64,000 bases of DNA from Bittarella massiliensis (ex Durand et al. 2017). GTDB taxonomy: Bacteria; Bacillota; Clostridia; Oscillospirales; Ruminococcaceae. Positions 26,484 through 35,234 of the stretch are shown piece after piece. The stretch's first letter is position 1. Every line of letters starts with the position of its first letter. The stretch covers positions 1 to 64,000 of the forward strand of contig NZ_JABFCL010000009.1 in the NCBI RefSeq assembly GCF_017566145.1, read 5' to 3'. A program made the position numbers and the translations under genes. Under the pieces are notes generated by a model. The model had not been told where the DNA came from and made no database searches. It saw only the letters and a list, made by a program, of their open reading frames with translations.

Positions 26484-27418
26484 AAGCCATTCAGACACCT
26501 GATTCTCTGGGAGAAACAGGAACAATGCAGGACAAGTTTCCCGAAATGATGGCTAGCCAGGAAATCCAAGAGATGGATATTGAAAAGTATTCTGGTCAAA
26601 CTTTGCATTCAGATGGTATAAAGCTATATTCACAAAATGTGGTTTTATCAGAACAGCTGAATAATGAGATAAAGGCAACAGAAAGTCATTTAAGCAGTGC
26701 AAAAATTAAAAATGTTGACAGATATACACTGATAAATGCAATAGATAATACAGCATTCTATAGAGAAGAGGATAGTGAGAGACTAGTTGCGGTAAAACCA
26801 ACAGAAATAGGTATAAATATGTATCAGATATTGCAATCTTCAGCGTCTACAAATGAATTGGAGTTGGAAATCAACATCCCATCTGGTGGATATATGGACT
26901 TAGCATATAACTCTTTAGGTGAAACAGATGGTTCAATTCTCGTTTATAATGGGGATGGCGAACAGATTGCAGCAGTGAATCCTGAGTCCGCAAAGGATAA
27001 AAATGGCGATGAAGTTTCAACTGTTGTTGAGATAGACGGGAACAGAGTTATCCAAAAGATTCAAGTAAATAGTGAAACGCAGTATCCAGTAACCTCGGGT
27101 ATTGCCTTGGCAACAGGAGCAACTTCTTGGACCAAATATTTTAATTCAACAGGGTGGATTGCTAGGGATGGTGCTTGGTCACTAAGTCTTAATCATAAGA
27201 CGTGGGTACAGAATCCAACAACTGCTATGGTAAAAGAGACATGGAGAACAGTAGTAGAAAAGCATTACCAAGATACTAAATGGTATAATGCAACAGGATT
27301 GTGGGAACAATATGATTGCCATTGCCTTGCAGCTCGAAATAAAAATCCGTGGAATTTAGAGCCCTGGCGTCCGGCAGTTGGAGGAATGCAAACAATTGCT
27401 AAAGCCTGCAATCCGTAA
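26477..27418 (+). CDS. DUF2599 domain protein, secretion signal out of frame
   Basis: The frame encodes 313 residues. The N-terminal two thirds are polar and not recognised. The C-terminal ~100 residues carry the DUF2599 features I recall: WIARDGAWSLSLNHKTWV, a central Trp-rich stretch, LWEQYDCHCLAARNKNPWNLEPWRP and a final CNP. DUF2599 has no assigned function. The GTG at 26477 lacks its own ribosome-binding site at normal spacing. The real start is almost certainly the ATG at 26403, so the protein would be exported if the frame were restored. The downstream gene follows after 11 nt and encodes a membrane thioredoxin-like protein, which could act on cysteines of this product. Confidence 0.75.
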   Translation: MVEAIQTPDSLGETGTMQDKFPEMMASQEIQEMDIEKYSGQTLHSDGIKLYSQNVVLSEQLNNEIKATESHLSSAKIKNVDRYTLINAIDNTAFYREEDSERLVAVKPTEIGINMYQILQSSASTNELELEINIPSGGYMDLAYNSLGETDGSILVYNGDGEQIAAVNPESAKDKNGDEVSTVVEIDGNRVIQKIQVNSETQYPVTSGIALATGATSWTKYFNSTGWIARDGAWSLSLNHKTWVQNPTTAMVKETWRTVVEKHYQDTKWYNATGLWEQYDCHCLAARNKNPWNLEPWRPAVGGMQTIAKACNP

Positions 27419-27429
27419 TGGGTGATTAA

Positions 27430-28116
27430 ATGAATAACCGTATAAAAAGATGGGCTTATGTTATTTTTGGACTTGTTTTCCTGGCACTTTTTTGTTGGGG
27501 GGCAGCAGTGGCCTATCAAACGGGAATTGTCCTCGATGAATACGCGTTTTGGTATGAGAGAAATTTAAGTCGAAATGGAATACTTTTTAATTTCTCTATG
27601 CTATTGCTAGCTGTGGCTTTGATTGTCAGTATTATTCAGTTTATTCGCCGAAAGGAGATTGGCCGTATAGGGAGGATTGCCTTTGCAACTCTTGTATTGA
27701 TTTCTGTAGCAGTTATCTCAGACAATGTTCTCTATAATCACTCTGTTATCGAAAGCCATCCACAAGATGATGTTTTTTCCAGTGTCTCTTTAAATGAGAT
27801 TAACCAACGTATTCTTGTTCCCGAGCAACAGGGAAGTGTTTATCTGTACATTGAACGGGAAGGGTGTCCTGCCTGTGCGACTACAACACCTGCTATACGT
27901 ACATATCTAAAGAATAGAGGTTGTCGAATATTTTACTATGACACACAAGAGGATAGGGACACAAATCGGGAAGAATTGGATAAAGTGCTTTCTCAGCTAG
28001 GAGTGACAATAGTTCCTTCCCTAGTGAAGATAAAAGGTGGCACTGTCCAAAAGCGTTATGATGCAGATCAAATTATCAAAGACTTTATTGCAGGTGATAT
28101 ATTGTTTACAGAGTGA
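27430..28116 (+). CDS. membrane-anchored thioredoxin-like protein
   Basis: Three membrane helices cover residues ~8-33, 51-72 and 80-102. The remainder is a thioredoxin-fold domain with VYLYIEREGCPACATTTPAI, where Cys146 and Cys149 form a CPAC redox motif, and a cis-Pro loop IVPSLVKIKGG. It resembles bacteriocin-transport accessory proteins of the PedC type. It is co-transcribed with the DUF2599 gene in the AT-rich island. A role in disulfide formation, protection or immunity for the secreted partner is inference. Confidence 0.75.
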   Translation: MNNRIKRWAYVIFGLVFLALFCWGAAVAYQTGIVLDEYAFWYERNLSRNGILFNFSMLLLAVALIVSIIQFIRRKEIGRIGRIAFATLVLISVAVISDNVLYNHSVIESHPQDDVFSSVSLNEINQRILVPEQQGSVYLYIEREGCPACATTTPAIRTYLKNRGCRIFYYDTQEDRDTNREELDKVLSQLGVTIVPSLVKIKGGTVQKRYDADQIIKDFIAGDILFTE

Positions 28117-28132
28117 CCTATCGAGTAAAGTG

Positions 28133-28165
28133 GAGCGGGGCGTTTGTATGTCCCGCTCTCATTTG
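28133..28165 (+). terminator. terminator of the AT-rich island genes
   Basis: GAGCGGG pairs with CCCGCTC around a 12-nt loop, followed by TCATTT, 16 nt after the last stop of the island. Confidence 0.6.
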
Positions 28166-28284
28166 TGGAGAATGCTTTTTCAGATAATTATTCTGGCTTT
28201 TCCCCGTACCTGACAGACAGCTGTCCAGTTTTCCCTGCTATCCTGTAAAAAAAGAGAACACTCTTTTAGCAGGAGGAATGAAAC

Positions 28285-28920
28285 ATGGCTGCACTGGACT
28301 ACAAAAAAACAGAGAGATCCCTCTACCTACCCGGCGAGACGCCGTCCCTCATCGAGGTGCCGCCCCTCCCCTTTGTGGCGGTGGAAGGGCGGGGGGACCC
28401 CAACGAGGCGGGCGGTGAATTCTCCCGGGCGGTGTCCGTCCTCTACGCCATCTCCTACACCATCCGCATGAGCGGGAAGGGCGGGCACCCCATCGACGGT
28501 TTTTTTGCATATGTCGTCCCCCCGCTGGAGGGATGGTGGTGGAGCGAGGAGGGCGTCGAGGCCGCCCCGGGCGACAAGTCCGCCTTTTGCTGGCGGGCGG
28601 CCATCCGGCTGCCCGACTTTGCCACCGACCAGGTCTTTGCCTGGGCCCGGGAGGAGGCCGCCCGCAAGAAGAAGTTGGACACCAGCGCCGCTTCTCGGCT
28701 GGTGGTGGACGAGGGGCTCTGTGTCCAGTGCCTGCACCGGGGCAGTTACGACAGCGAGCCCCAGACCCTGGCCGGGATGCAGGCCTATCTGGCAAAAGAG
28801 GGCTACCGCCCCGATTTGGACGAGCGCCGCCGCCACCACGAAATCTACCTGGGGGACCCCCGCAAGACCCCGGTGGAAAAGCGAAAGACCGTTTTGCGCC
28901 TGCCGGTGGCAAGCCTTTGA
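28285..28920 (+). CDS. GyrI-like small-molecule-binding protein
   Basis: The 211-residue protein begins MAALDYKKTERSLYLPGETPSLIEVPPLPFVAVEGRGDPN, typical of COG4832, a stand-alone GyrI-like/SOUL-type binding domain. Family members bind hydrophobic small molecules. It lacks a DNA-binding domain. AGCAGGAGG lies upstream of the ATG. GC-rich codon use resumes here. A short palindrome GACAGCTGTC at ~28215 lies upstream and might be an operator. Confidence 0.82.
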   Translation: MAALDYKKTERSLYLPGETPSLIEVPPLPFVAVEGRGDPNEAGGEFSRAVSVLYAISYTIRMSGKGGHPIDGFFAYVVPPLEGWWWSEEGVEAAPGDKSAFCWRAAIRLPDFATDQVFAWAREEAARKKKLDTSAASRLVVDEGLCVQCLHRGSYDSEPQTLAGMQAYLAKEGYRPDLDERRRHHEIYLGDPRKTPVEKRKTVLRLPVASL

Positions 28921-29050
28921 CAGCGCGCCCATTTGGCCGGGGGCGGCCCTTCCTGGGGAGGGGCCGCCCCCCTTTTTGCGCGCGGGGAGAGGCGGAAGGA
29001 ATTCCCACCCGCTTTGCGGGATAAAATGGAGGATCACCCCCCTCTGGCGC

Positions 29051-29079
29051 TTGCAACTGGGCGGGAAAAAGGGTATGAT
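29051..29079 (+). promoter_or_regulatory. promoter of the PASTA pseudokinase gene
   Basis: TTGCAA and TATGAT are separated by 17 nt, about 120 nt upstream of the ATG at 29200. Confidence 0.6.
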
Positions 29080-29199
29080 AAGATGAATGGCCAAGGGGGG
29101 GAAGCGCCCTGTGGGCCGCCCCCTTCGGCAGAATTTGTCGATTTTGATCCATCTGTTTGCGCCCAGCGCCCATCACACCACAGTAGGAGAGAACGCCAG

Positions 29200-30873
29200 A
29201 TGAACATAGATACCAACCGCTGCATCCACTGCATGACCCCGCTGGAGGAGGGCCGTTGCCCCCGCTGCCACATCGACCAGAACACCCCCAACCCCCACCC
29301 GGCCCTGCCGGTTCACACGGTGGTGGCCGGCCGCTTTTTGCTGGGCCAGGTCATCCACATGGACGGCGAGGGGATCGACTACCAGGGCTATGACTGCCAG
29401 GAGGAGCGCCGCGTCACCGTGCGGGAGCTGTTCCCCACAGGTCTAGTGGACCGGGAGTTCAACGGTTCCGCCGGGGTGGCCGTGGGGGAGAGCATGCACT
29501 TTAAGACGGTGGTCGAATCCTTTGTCGACCTCTACAAGTCCCTGGCCCGCATCGAGGAGGCCGAGGCCCTCTGCCAGGTCTGCGGCGTCTGGAAGGACCG
29601 GGGCACCGTCTACGCCGTGACCGAGCACTTTGACGGCATCTCCCTCTCGGTGGTGCTCTCCCGCACCATTGGCGAGATCGACAGCGCCGCCACCCTCAAC
29701 ATCCTCAAGCCTTTTTTCAAAACCCTGCGGGAGATCCACAAGTTGGGGATGGTGCACGGCGGCATCTGCCCCGACAACATCCTGGTCAACGGGGAGGGGG
29801 AGGTCCGGTTGGTGGGCTTTGCCACCTCCGCCCTGCGCACCAAGGGATCGGAGTTGCAGTGTGAGCTCTTCCCCGGCTACTCGGCGCCCGAGCAGTACAG
29901 CGTCACCGGCTGGCAGGGCTCCTGGACCGACATCTACGCCGTGGGGGCCACCATCTACCGCTGCATCACCGGCACCCGCCCCCAGAGCGCGGACGAGCGG
30001 CTGACTGCCGACGCCCTGCTCCCCCCGGTGGAGGTCAACCACACGGTGGACAGCCGCCTCTCCCAGGCGGTGGCCGCCGCCCTGGTGCTCCCCACCAAGG
30101 GGCGCATCCGCACCATTGAGGAGTTTGCCACCGCCCTGCTGCCCCGGCAGGCCCCCGCCCCGTCGGAAGCCCCCACCAAGGAGGCTGTTCGCATCACCGA
30201 TGAGGAGGAAACAGGCCCCGCCGCAAAATCCTCCAAGAAGGGCGGGAAGAAGCCCGGCGACAACAAAAAGTTTATCTGGATGATCGCGGGGATCGCCGCC
30301 GCCCTGGTGATTGTCGGCGCGGCCATTGCCGTCTGGCTCTACACCCGCCCTGCCGAAGGGCCACAGGGGGGCTCCTCCTCGCAGACTTCCTCCCAGTCCG
30401 CTTCCAGTGGGGAGAGTTCCTCTGCCGGCAGCTCCTCCGGGGCCGGCTCTTCCAGCGGGTCGCAGGCGGGCGAGGTGAAAGTCCCCAGCATGGTGGGCAA
30501 GCCCCTCTCTGACTTTCAAAAGGACTATGCCGACATCCCCTACCGGGTGGTCACCGCTTACAGCAGCGAGTACGACAAGGACGTCATCTGTGATCTCTCC
30601 CCCAAGGCGGGTGAGACCCTGAAAGAGGGCGAGGTGCTCACCATCACCGTCAGCAAGGGCCCCGAAGATGTGGAGATGCCCAACATCGTCGGCAAGAATT
30701 GGGACAGCGTAAAGGGCGATTTAGACGCCAAGAAGATCAAGTACAACGTGATCCACGTCTACGAGGGCGATGGCGCCAACGGCACCGTTCTCGCCACCGA
30801 CCCGGCGGCGGGCGCTAAGGTCACCCCTGGAAGCACGGTGGTCACGGTGCGGGTGCTGCAAAAGCAGGGGTAG
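29200..30873 (+). CDS. zinc-ribbon/kinase-like protein with two PASTA domains
   Basis: The 557-residue protein has a Cys4 zinc ribbon (CIHCM and CPRCH, residues 8-24), a protein-kinase-like fold (40-330), one membrane helix (~370-390), a Ser/Gly linker and two extracellular PASTA repeats starting EVKVPSMVGK and VEMPNIVGK. The kinase core is degenerate: the catalytic HRD is HGG (186-188), the DFG Asp is replaced (VGFA, 205-208), and the nucleotide-binding Lys appears as Arg75 in VTVRE. It should therefore be a pseudokinase that senses muropeptides or cell wall through PASTA without phosphotransfer. ATG 29200 follows TAGGAGAG; longer readings include the promoter. Confidence 0.85.
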   Translation: MNIDTNRCIHCMTPLEEGRCPRCHIDQNTPNPHPALPVHTVVAGRFLLGQVIHMDGEGIDYQGYDCQEERRVTVRELFPTGLVDREFNGSAGVAVGESMHFKTVVESFVDLYKSLARIEEAEALCQVCGVWKDRGTVYAVTEHFDGISLSVVLSRTIGEIDSAATLNILKPFFKTLREIHKLGMVHGGICPDNILVNGEGEVRLVGFATSALRTKGSELQCELFPGYSAPEQYSVTGWQGSWTDIYAVGATIYRCITGTRPQSADERLTADALLPPVEVNHTVDSRLSQAVAAALVLPTKGRIRTIEEFATALLPRQAPAPSEAPTKEAVRITDEEETGPAAKSSKKGGKKPGDNKKFIWMIAGIAAALVIVGAAIAVWLYTRPAEGPQGGSSSQTSSQSASSGESSSAGSSSGAGSSSGSQAGEVKVPSMVGKPLSDFQKDYADIPYRVVTAYSSEYDKDVICDLSPKAGETLKEGEVLTITVSKGPEDVEMPNIVGKNWDSVKGDLDAKKIKYNVIHVYEGDGANGTVLATDPAAGAKVTPGSTVVTVRVLQKQG

Positions 30874-30900
30874 TTGACCTGGTACAAAAAGCCATTAGGA

Positions 30901-30930
30901 AGGCGAAGGAATCCGTTCCTTCGCCTTTTT
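30901..30930 (+). terminator. terminator after the PASTA pseudokinase gene
   Basis: AGGCGAAGGAA and TTCCTTCGCCT form an 11-bp perfect stem with a 4-nt loop, followed by TTTT. Confidence 0.9.
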
Positions 30931-31221
30931 GTGTAGAGCCAAGGGCCCGAACAGTTTGGCCGAGCGGCCTCTCAAACGATGTGCCGGGGAAAGAAAGACG
31001 GACAGAGGATGCAGCGCTACGCCTATACATTGCCCTGTCAGATAGAGAGTTGCGGAGGTCGGAGAGGGAGTTTCACCGTGTGGAAGATGCCAGTTTTAGT
31101 ATAATATAATGCAAAATATACAAATTGGAAATAACGGAAAGAGATGCCAGTTGAAAAAAGAGGAAATACAGCCGGTATTTGCCGCTACAAGGGAGTACTT
31201 TCTCAAAAAAGGTCACAGGAT
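30931..31221. other. gene-free spacer with AT-rich patch
   Basis: No gene is supported in this stretch. A patch at 31085-31150 is AT-rich and contains TATAATATAAT, which looks like a -10 element, but no start codon with a ribosome-binding site follows before the terminator at 31222. Confidence 0.5.
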
Positions 31222-31262
31222 ACAAAAAAGCGGGCGCGGTCAATACGACCGCGCCCGCTTAT
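31222..31262 (-). terminator. terminator of the 5'-nucleotidase gene
   Basis: A 14-bp perfect stem (AAGCGGGCGCGGTC and its complement) with a 5-nt loop is followed on the minus strand by a T-run (AAAAAA on the plus strand at 31224-31229). Confidence 0.9.
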
Positions 31263-31297
31263 CTTTTGGGAAAGGATAGGCTTTGGTTAGGGGGAAA

Positions 31298-33493
31298 TTA
31301 GTGCTTCCGCTTTTTCAGGGAGAGGGCTGCCAGGCCGGAGATGGCCAGCGCCGAGAAGGCGATCAGGGAACCGGCGCTGTCGCCGGTGTTGACCGAGTCG
31401 CCCTTTTCCTTGTTGTCGTCGGGGGTGGTGTCGTCGGGTTGGCCGGGATCGCTGGGTTTCTGCTCCACCACGGTAAAGTTGGCTTTCAACTCAATGGATT
31501 TCTGACCGGCGTAATCGCTGACATAGTCGGCGGCGCGGCTGCCGTCGGCGGCGATGGCGCAGAGGTCGTGCAGGCCGTTGCCGATGCCGGGAACGGTGAT
31601 GACGCCGTTCTCGTCGGCCACGTATTCGCCAAACTCCTTGCCGTCGATCTCAACTTTGGCCCAGGCGCCGGCGGCGGGGTTGCCGTCTTTGTCCAGCAGG
31701 TTGACGGTGGCGGCGTAAGAGGTGGCGGTGTAGCCGGTGTTGATGGCCTTGATCCGCCCGGTCTCACTCAGGACACAAAGGCCGTCTTTGTTCTCGGGCA
31801 GGGTCAGCAGATACTTGATGTAGTCGGTCAGGAAGACGTCGTTGGAGGTGTCGGCCCCCACCACGGTGACCTGTCCGTCGCCGTAGTAGGCGGGGTCGCA
31901 CATGTAGTAGCCGTCGCCGCCGCCCACTTCGTAGGAGCCGGTCATCACCAGCACGAACTTGTCGGTGGCGTTTTTGTCGATGGCGGTGCCGTCGTCCAGG
32001 GTGATGGATTGCACCCGGTTGCCCATCCGCTTTTCATCCGAGACGGTGGGGGTCTTGGTGGGGTCGTAGACGTACTTCATGCCCGAGGGGATGAAGAAAC
32101 GGCCCTTGTTGCCGTAGATCTCGCCGGTGTTTTTGGTGTCCACCTCAGGGGTGTTGACCGAGATCAGGGAGACGCCGTTTTCCACCATCTCCCACAGGGC
32201 CTTGTGGCTCATCTTCAGGTAGCGGGTCTCGCCGCCAAAGGGGAGAACGGTGATGATGTCCTTTTTGGTGATGTCGCCGGCGGGGATGGAGGCGCGCACC
32301 CCGCCGCCGCCGGTGTAGCCGATGACCGGCAGGTTTTTCAACTCATCCGGGGCGGTCTTCTGCCACTGCAGGGTCCGCCAGCGGTTGGCGTCGGCCACCA
32401 GGTCGGCCATGTTGCTCTCGGCGCGGCGGCAGATGGGGGTGCCGGCGTAGAGGCCGATCTTGGTCTTGCCGATGACCTCGGCGTACTTCTCGTTGACCTC
32501 TTTGGCAACCGCGTCGGCCACCGTCTTGACGGTGGGATCGGGGGTGTAGCTGGATTTCAGGTCGGCGTTGGGGATGCCCTCGGATTTCACTTCCACGTCG
32601 CCGCTTTGTTTGACGGTGATGGTCACCTTGCCCACGTAGTTCAGGGCGGTGCCGGTGGAGACGATGGTGGTCTCGTTGGTGCTGTTGTTGATTTTGATGG
32701 CGCCCTTGTTGCTGGAGGCATAGTCGCCGGCATTGCCCATCCGCTCCACATGGTCGTGGCCGTCCACGATCAGGTCGATGCCGGTGACATTCTGGGCCAG
32801 CTCGCGGGAGGACCACTTGGCGGAGGACTCGCCCAGGTGGCACAGGGCGATGACCACGTCGCAGCCCTCAGTGTTTCTTAGATTGTTGACGGTTTCCTGG
32901 GCAAACTGCGACAGGTCGTTGCCGTGGAAGTTGAGTTTGCCCACCTTGGCGGGCTGGCTCAGTTCAAAGGTCTCGGGGGTGTTCAGGGCGAAGATGCCCA
33001 CCTTGACTCCGTTAAAATTGACGACTTTGGCTTTGTTCAGGTCACTTAGGCCGGGAATGATCTCCTCCGGGTCCTCAATATTGGCATTGAGGATGTCAAA
33101 CTTGGCCGCCTTGATGTTGGCGGAAATTTCGTCCAGGGAGTAGTCGAACTCGTGGTTGCCCAGGGCGGCGGCGTCATAGCCGACCTCGTTCATGATCTTG
33201 ATGGCGCTCTGCCCTTTGGAGTCGGCCACAAAGGGGGTCCCCTGGGAGTAGTCGCCGGCGTCCACCAGCAGCACGTTTTGACCGTTGGCCTTCATGGCGT
33301 TTTTCATGCCGGCCAGGTAGTCCAGCCCGGCGTGGGAATCATCGCTCACCACGGCGCCGTGGACGTCGTTGGTGTGCAGCACGGTGATGACGGTGTCCTC
33401 TGCATTGGGGGTTGCAAAGGCGGTGGCCGCCATGCTCACCGTCAGGGCCGCTGCCAAAACGGCAGAAAGCCCCTTTTTGAAAAGCGGTTTCAT
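31298..33493 (-). CDS. cell-surface 5'-nucleotidase / cyclic phosphodiesterase
   Basis: The 731-residue protein starts with a signal peptide (MKPLFKKGLSAVLAAALTVS, then AFA). The metallophosphatase domain shows VLHTNDVHG, VDAGDYSQG, ALGNHEFDY and DLIVDGHDHV, the two-metal site. The 5'-nucleotidase C-terminal domain lies in the middle (GYTGGGGVRASIPAGDITKKDI). A Cna-B-like/carboxypeptidase-regulatory segment follows. The C-terminus VNTGDSAG, hydrophobic helix and KKRKH form a sorting-type anchor. It would dephosphorylate extracellular nucleotides for uptake of nucleosides, possibly by the BMP-type ABC system at 52-58 kb. The ATG at 33493 follows AAGGAGGAAAAC. Confidence 0.92.
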   Translation of the reverse strand: MKPLFKKGLSAVLAAALTVSMAATAFATPNAEDTVITVLHTNDVHGAVVSDDSHAGLDYLAGMKNAMKANGQNVLLVDAGDYSQGTPFVADSKGQSAIKIMNEVGYDAAALGNHEFDYSLDEISANIKAAKFDILNANIEDPEEIIPGLSDLNKAKVVNFNGVKVGIFALNTPETFELSQPAKVGKLNFHGNDLSQFAQETVNNLRNTEGCDVVIALCHLGESSAKWSSRELAQNVTGIDLIVDGHDHVERMGNAGDYASSNKGAIKINNSTNETTIVSTGTALNYVGKVTITVKQSGDVEVKSEGIPNADLKSSYTPDPTVKTVADAVAKEVNEKYAEVIGKTKIGLYAGTPICRRAESNMADLVADANRWRTLQWQKTAPDELKNLPVIGYTGGGGVRASIPAGDITKKDIITVLPFGGETRYLKMSHKALWEMVENGVSLISVNTPEVDTKNTGEIYGNKGRFFIPSGMKYVYDPTKTPTVSDEKRMGNRVQSITLDDGTAIDKNATDKFVLVMTGSYEVGGGDGYYMCDPAYYGDGQVTVVGADTSNDVFLTDYIKYLLTLPENKDGLCVLSETGRIKAINTGYTATSYAATVNLLDKDGNPAAGAWAKVEIDGKEFGEYVADENGVITVPGIGNGLHDLCAIAADGSRAADYVSDYAGQKSIELKANFTVVEQKPSDPGQPDDTTPDDNKEKGDSVNTGDSAGSLIAFSALAISGLAALSLKKRKH

Positions 33494-33671
33494 CGTGTGT
33501 TTTCCTCCTTCTTTCATGTCCAGAGCCGCCAAACGCGGCCCTCCAATCGGAAGATCGCTCTGCTTCGACCCCGCTTCCCGCGGCCTTTCCCAATCCGCAG
33601 GTCCAGAAGAGCAGGAGGGGAATGGAGAGCCAGTTCCCCCTGTCGGAGTAGAAAACAATTTCCATATAGGT

Positions 33672-33699
33672 ATTATACAACATTTACATATTTGTACAA
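33672..33699 (-). promoter_or_regulatory. promoter of the 5'-nucleotidase gene
   Basis: On the minus strand TTGTAC and TATAAT are separated by 16 nt. The AT-rich patch 33650-33780 surrounds it. The leader to the ATG is about 170 nt. Confidence 0.6.
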
Positions 33700-34340
33700 C
33701 AACAAAAAAAAAAATGGATGCTTTGACGAATAACCAAAATTTATGTAAAAATTATGTAAAGTGTATAAAAAGACAGAGAATTTAGGGGCAAGTGAAGAGG
33801 GCGTTTTCATTTTATTTTGGAAAACGCAGGTTTTGACAGGGTTTTCATAAGGCGCTTTCTCCAGGAGGAGAGGGGGAGACCTGGGCCCCCTCCTTTATAG
33901 AAAAGAGAGGAACCGATTGCCCTTTTTTTCGGCCGGCGTGTTCGCCCCTCCGCCGGACCGGTGAGGGAGAGGGGATAAAAGCGAAGAGTATTTCCCGAAC
34001 CCAACCACCCAAGGAAACCGGGGGAGGGCGTCCCTGCGGGAGTTTCTCTTTTGACCTTTTGCCTTGGGGATTGCTGCCGGGCGACCCCGGGGAGGGGAAA
34101 AGGGCGGCCGTTTTGCGCCGCGCCGCCGCTGGACTTGTGGGGCGGAAAAATTTTTTGCGGCGCAGAGCTCTGGGATGCCGCGGTGTAGGCAGCCGGCCAA
34201 AAGTGCCGTCTGGCAGCGACTGGAGGGAGGCTTTTCGCCATCTTGTTGGGGACAAGGGGCCGGTGAATGGAGGGGGGCTCTTTCACCCGTTTTTGGTGCT
34301 TTGCGCGGCGGGTGCCCTTTCAAGGCGGAGGGGAGACGGC
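33700..34340. other. long gene-free intergenic region
   Basis: After an AT-rich patch to ~33780, the stretch is GC-rich with overlapping open frames on both strands. None has a ribosome-binding site, recognisable domain or normal amino-acid composition. A weak inverted repeat of the GGGGG/CCCCC type lies at ~33870-33895. I could not identify an RNA gene. Confidence 0.5.
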
Positions 34341-34376
34341 AAAAAAGAGCGCCGACCCAGAAGGGTCGGCGCTCTT
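34341..34376 (-). terminator. terminator of the rpsF-ssb-rpsR operon
   Basis: A 14-bp stem (AAGAGCGCCGACCC and its complement, loop AGAA) is followed on the minus strand by T6, 30 nt after the rpsR stop. Confidence 0.9.
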
Positions 34377-34405
34377 GCCAGGAACAGGTTGGATCCAACT
34401 GCCAA

Positions 34406-34744
34406 TCAGTCGTTGGTGTAGGGCAGCAGGGCCAGATGACGGGCGCGCTTGATAGCGGTCGTCAGGGCGCGCTGATGGAACGCGCAGGTGCCGGTCACAC
34501 GGCGGGGAACAATCTTTCCCCGGTCGGACAGGTACCGTCTCAACTTGCTGATGTCTTTGTAGTCGATGGTCTCGGCCTTGTCGGCGCAGAAAGCGCAGAC
34601 CTTGCGGCGGCCGCGTTTGCCGCCGCGGAACCCGCCGCCTCTCCGGTCGCGGTTGTACTCCCGGGGCTCGCGGTTCTCGCGGGGGGCCGGAGCGGTGCTG
34701 GAAGCAGCGGCAGGGGCCGCTGCGGTGGTGGTTTTCTCTTCCAC
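34406..34744 (-). CDS. rpsR: 30S ribosomal protein S18, extended N-terminus
   Basis: The C-terminal ~70 residues are S18: [40 protein letters not shown] and [18 protein letters not shown], with the CxxC of zinc-type S18. The protein has 112 residues because of a ~45-residue N-terminal extension that is first Ala/Thr/Pro-rich and then Arg/Gly-rich. Translation starts at GTG 34744, 8 nt after AAGGAGG. It is the last gene of rpsF-ssb-rpsR; S18 pairs with S6 on the small-subunit platform. Confidence 0.95.
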   Translation of the reverse strand: MEEKTTTAAAPAAASSTAPAPRENREPREYNRDRRGGGFRGGKRGRRKVCAFCADKAETIDYKDISKLRRYLSDRGKIVPRRVTGTCAFHQRALTTAIKRARHLALLPYTND

Positions 34745-34762
34745 GGTCGTTTCCTCCTTGTG

Positions 34763-35215
34763 TTAGAATGGGAGATCGTCGTCGCTGGCGATCTCTTCAA
34801 AGTCACCGGTGCTGCCCGACGAAAAGCTCATGACGTCGCTCTGGGGGGGCTGCTGCGGCATGGAGAAGGTCGTCCCGCCGCTCTGAGAAGCGGAGGATTT
34901 GCTCTCGCAAAAATGCACGTTGTCGGCCACGATCTCAAAGGCAGTGCGGTTGTTGCCGTCGCGGTCCTGGTACTTGCGGGTCTGGATCGACCCGTTGACG
35001 GCGATCATATTTCCCTTTTTGAAGTAGCGGCAGACAAATTCGGCGGTGCTGCGCCAGGCCACAACGTTGATGAAGTCGGTCTCGCGCTCCTGCCCTTGGC
35101 GGACGAAGGAGCGGGCCACCGCTACGGTGAAGCTGGTGACGGGCACGTTGTTGGGGGTGTGGCGAAGCTCCGGGTCGGCTGTCAATCTGCCCATGATGGC
35201 TGCGATGTTCAACAT
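34763..35215 (-). CDS. ssb: single-stranded DNA-binding protein
   Basis: The 150-residue protein has the OB fold (MLNIAAIMGRLTADPELRHTPNNVPVTSFTVAVARSF, then FINVVAWRSTAEFVCRYFKKGNMIAVNGSIQTRKY), a Ser/Gln-rich linker and the acidic tip DDDLPF, which recruits replication and repair proteins. It is sandwiched between rpsF and rpsR, the common Firmicutes order. Confidence 0.96.
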   Translation of the reverse strand: MLNIAAIMGRLTADPELRHTPNNVPVTSFTVAVARSFVRQGQERETDFINVVAWRSTAEFVCRYFKKGNMIAVNGSIQTRKYQDRDGNNRTAFEIVADNVHFCESKSSASQSGGTTFSMPQQPPQSDVMSFSSGSTGDFEEIASDDDLPF

Positions 35216-35234
35216 AAGCCGTTCCCCTTTCCGC

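Larger units (their letters stand above)
26275..28260. other. AT-rich genomic island (two genes)
   Basis: From about 26275 the base composition drops abruptly from strongly GC-rich to clearly AT-rich, and it returns at about 28270. Codon use changes with it: AAA, ATA, TTA and AGA become common although they are rare elsewhere in the window. The island carries its own promoter, two genes and a terminator. I see no integrase, transposase or obvious flanking direct repeats. The composition indicates recent acquisition from an AT-rich donor. Confidence 0.8.

Noticed and set aside
26275-28260. Insertion sequence or prophage fragment
   Set aside because: No transposase, integrase, terminal inverted repeat or target duplication could be seen despite the foreign base composition.
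33700-34340. Small protein genes in the long gene-free region
   Set aside because: Frames on both strands lack ribosome-binding sites and have abnormal Arg/Pro/Gly content.
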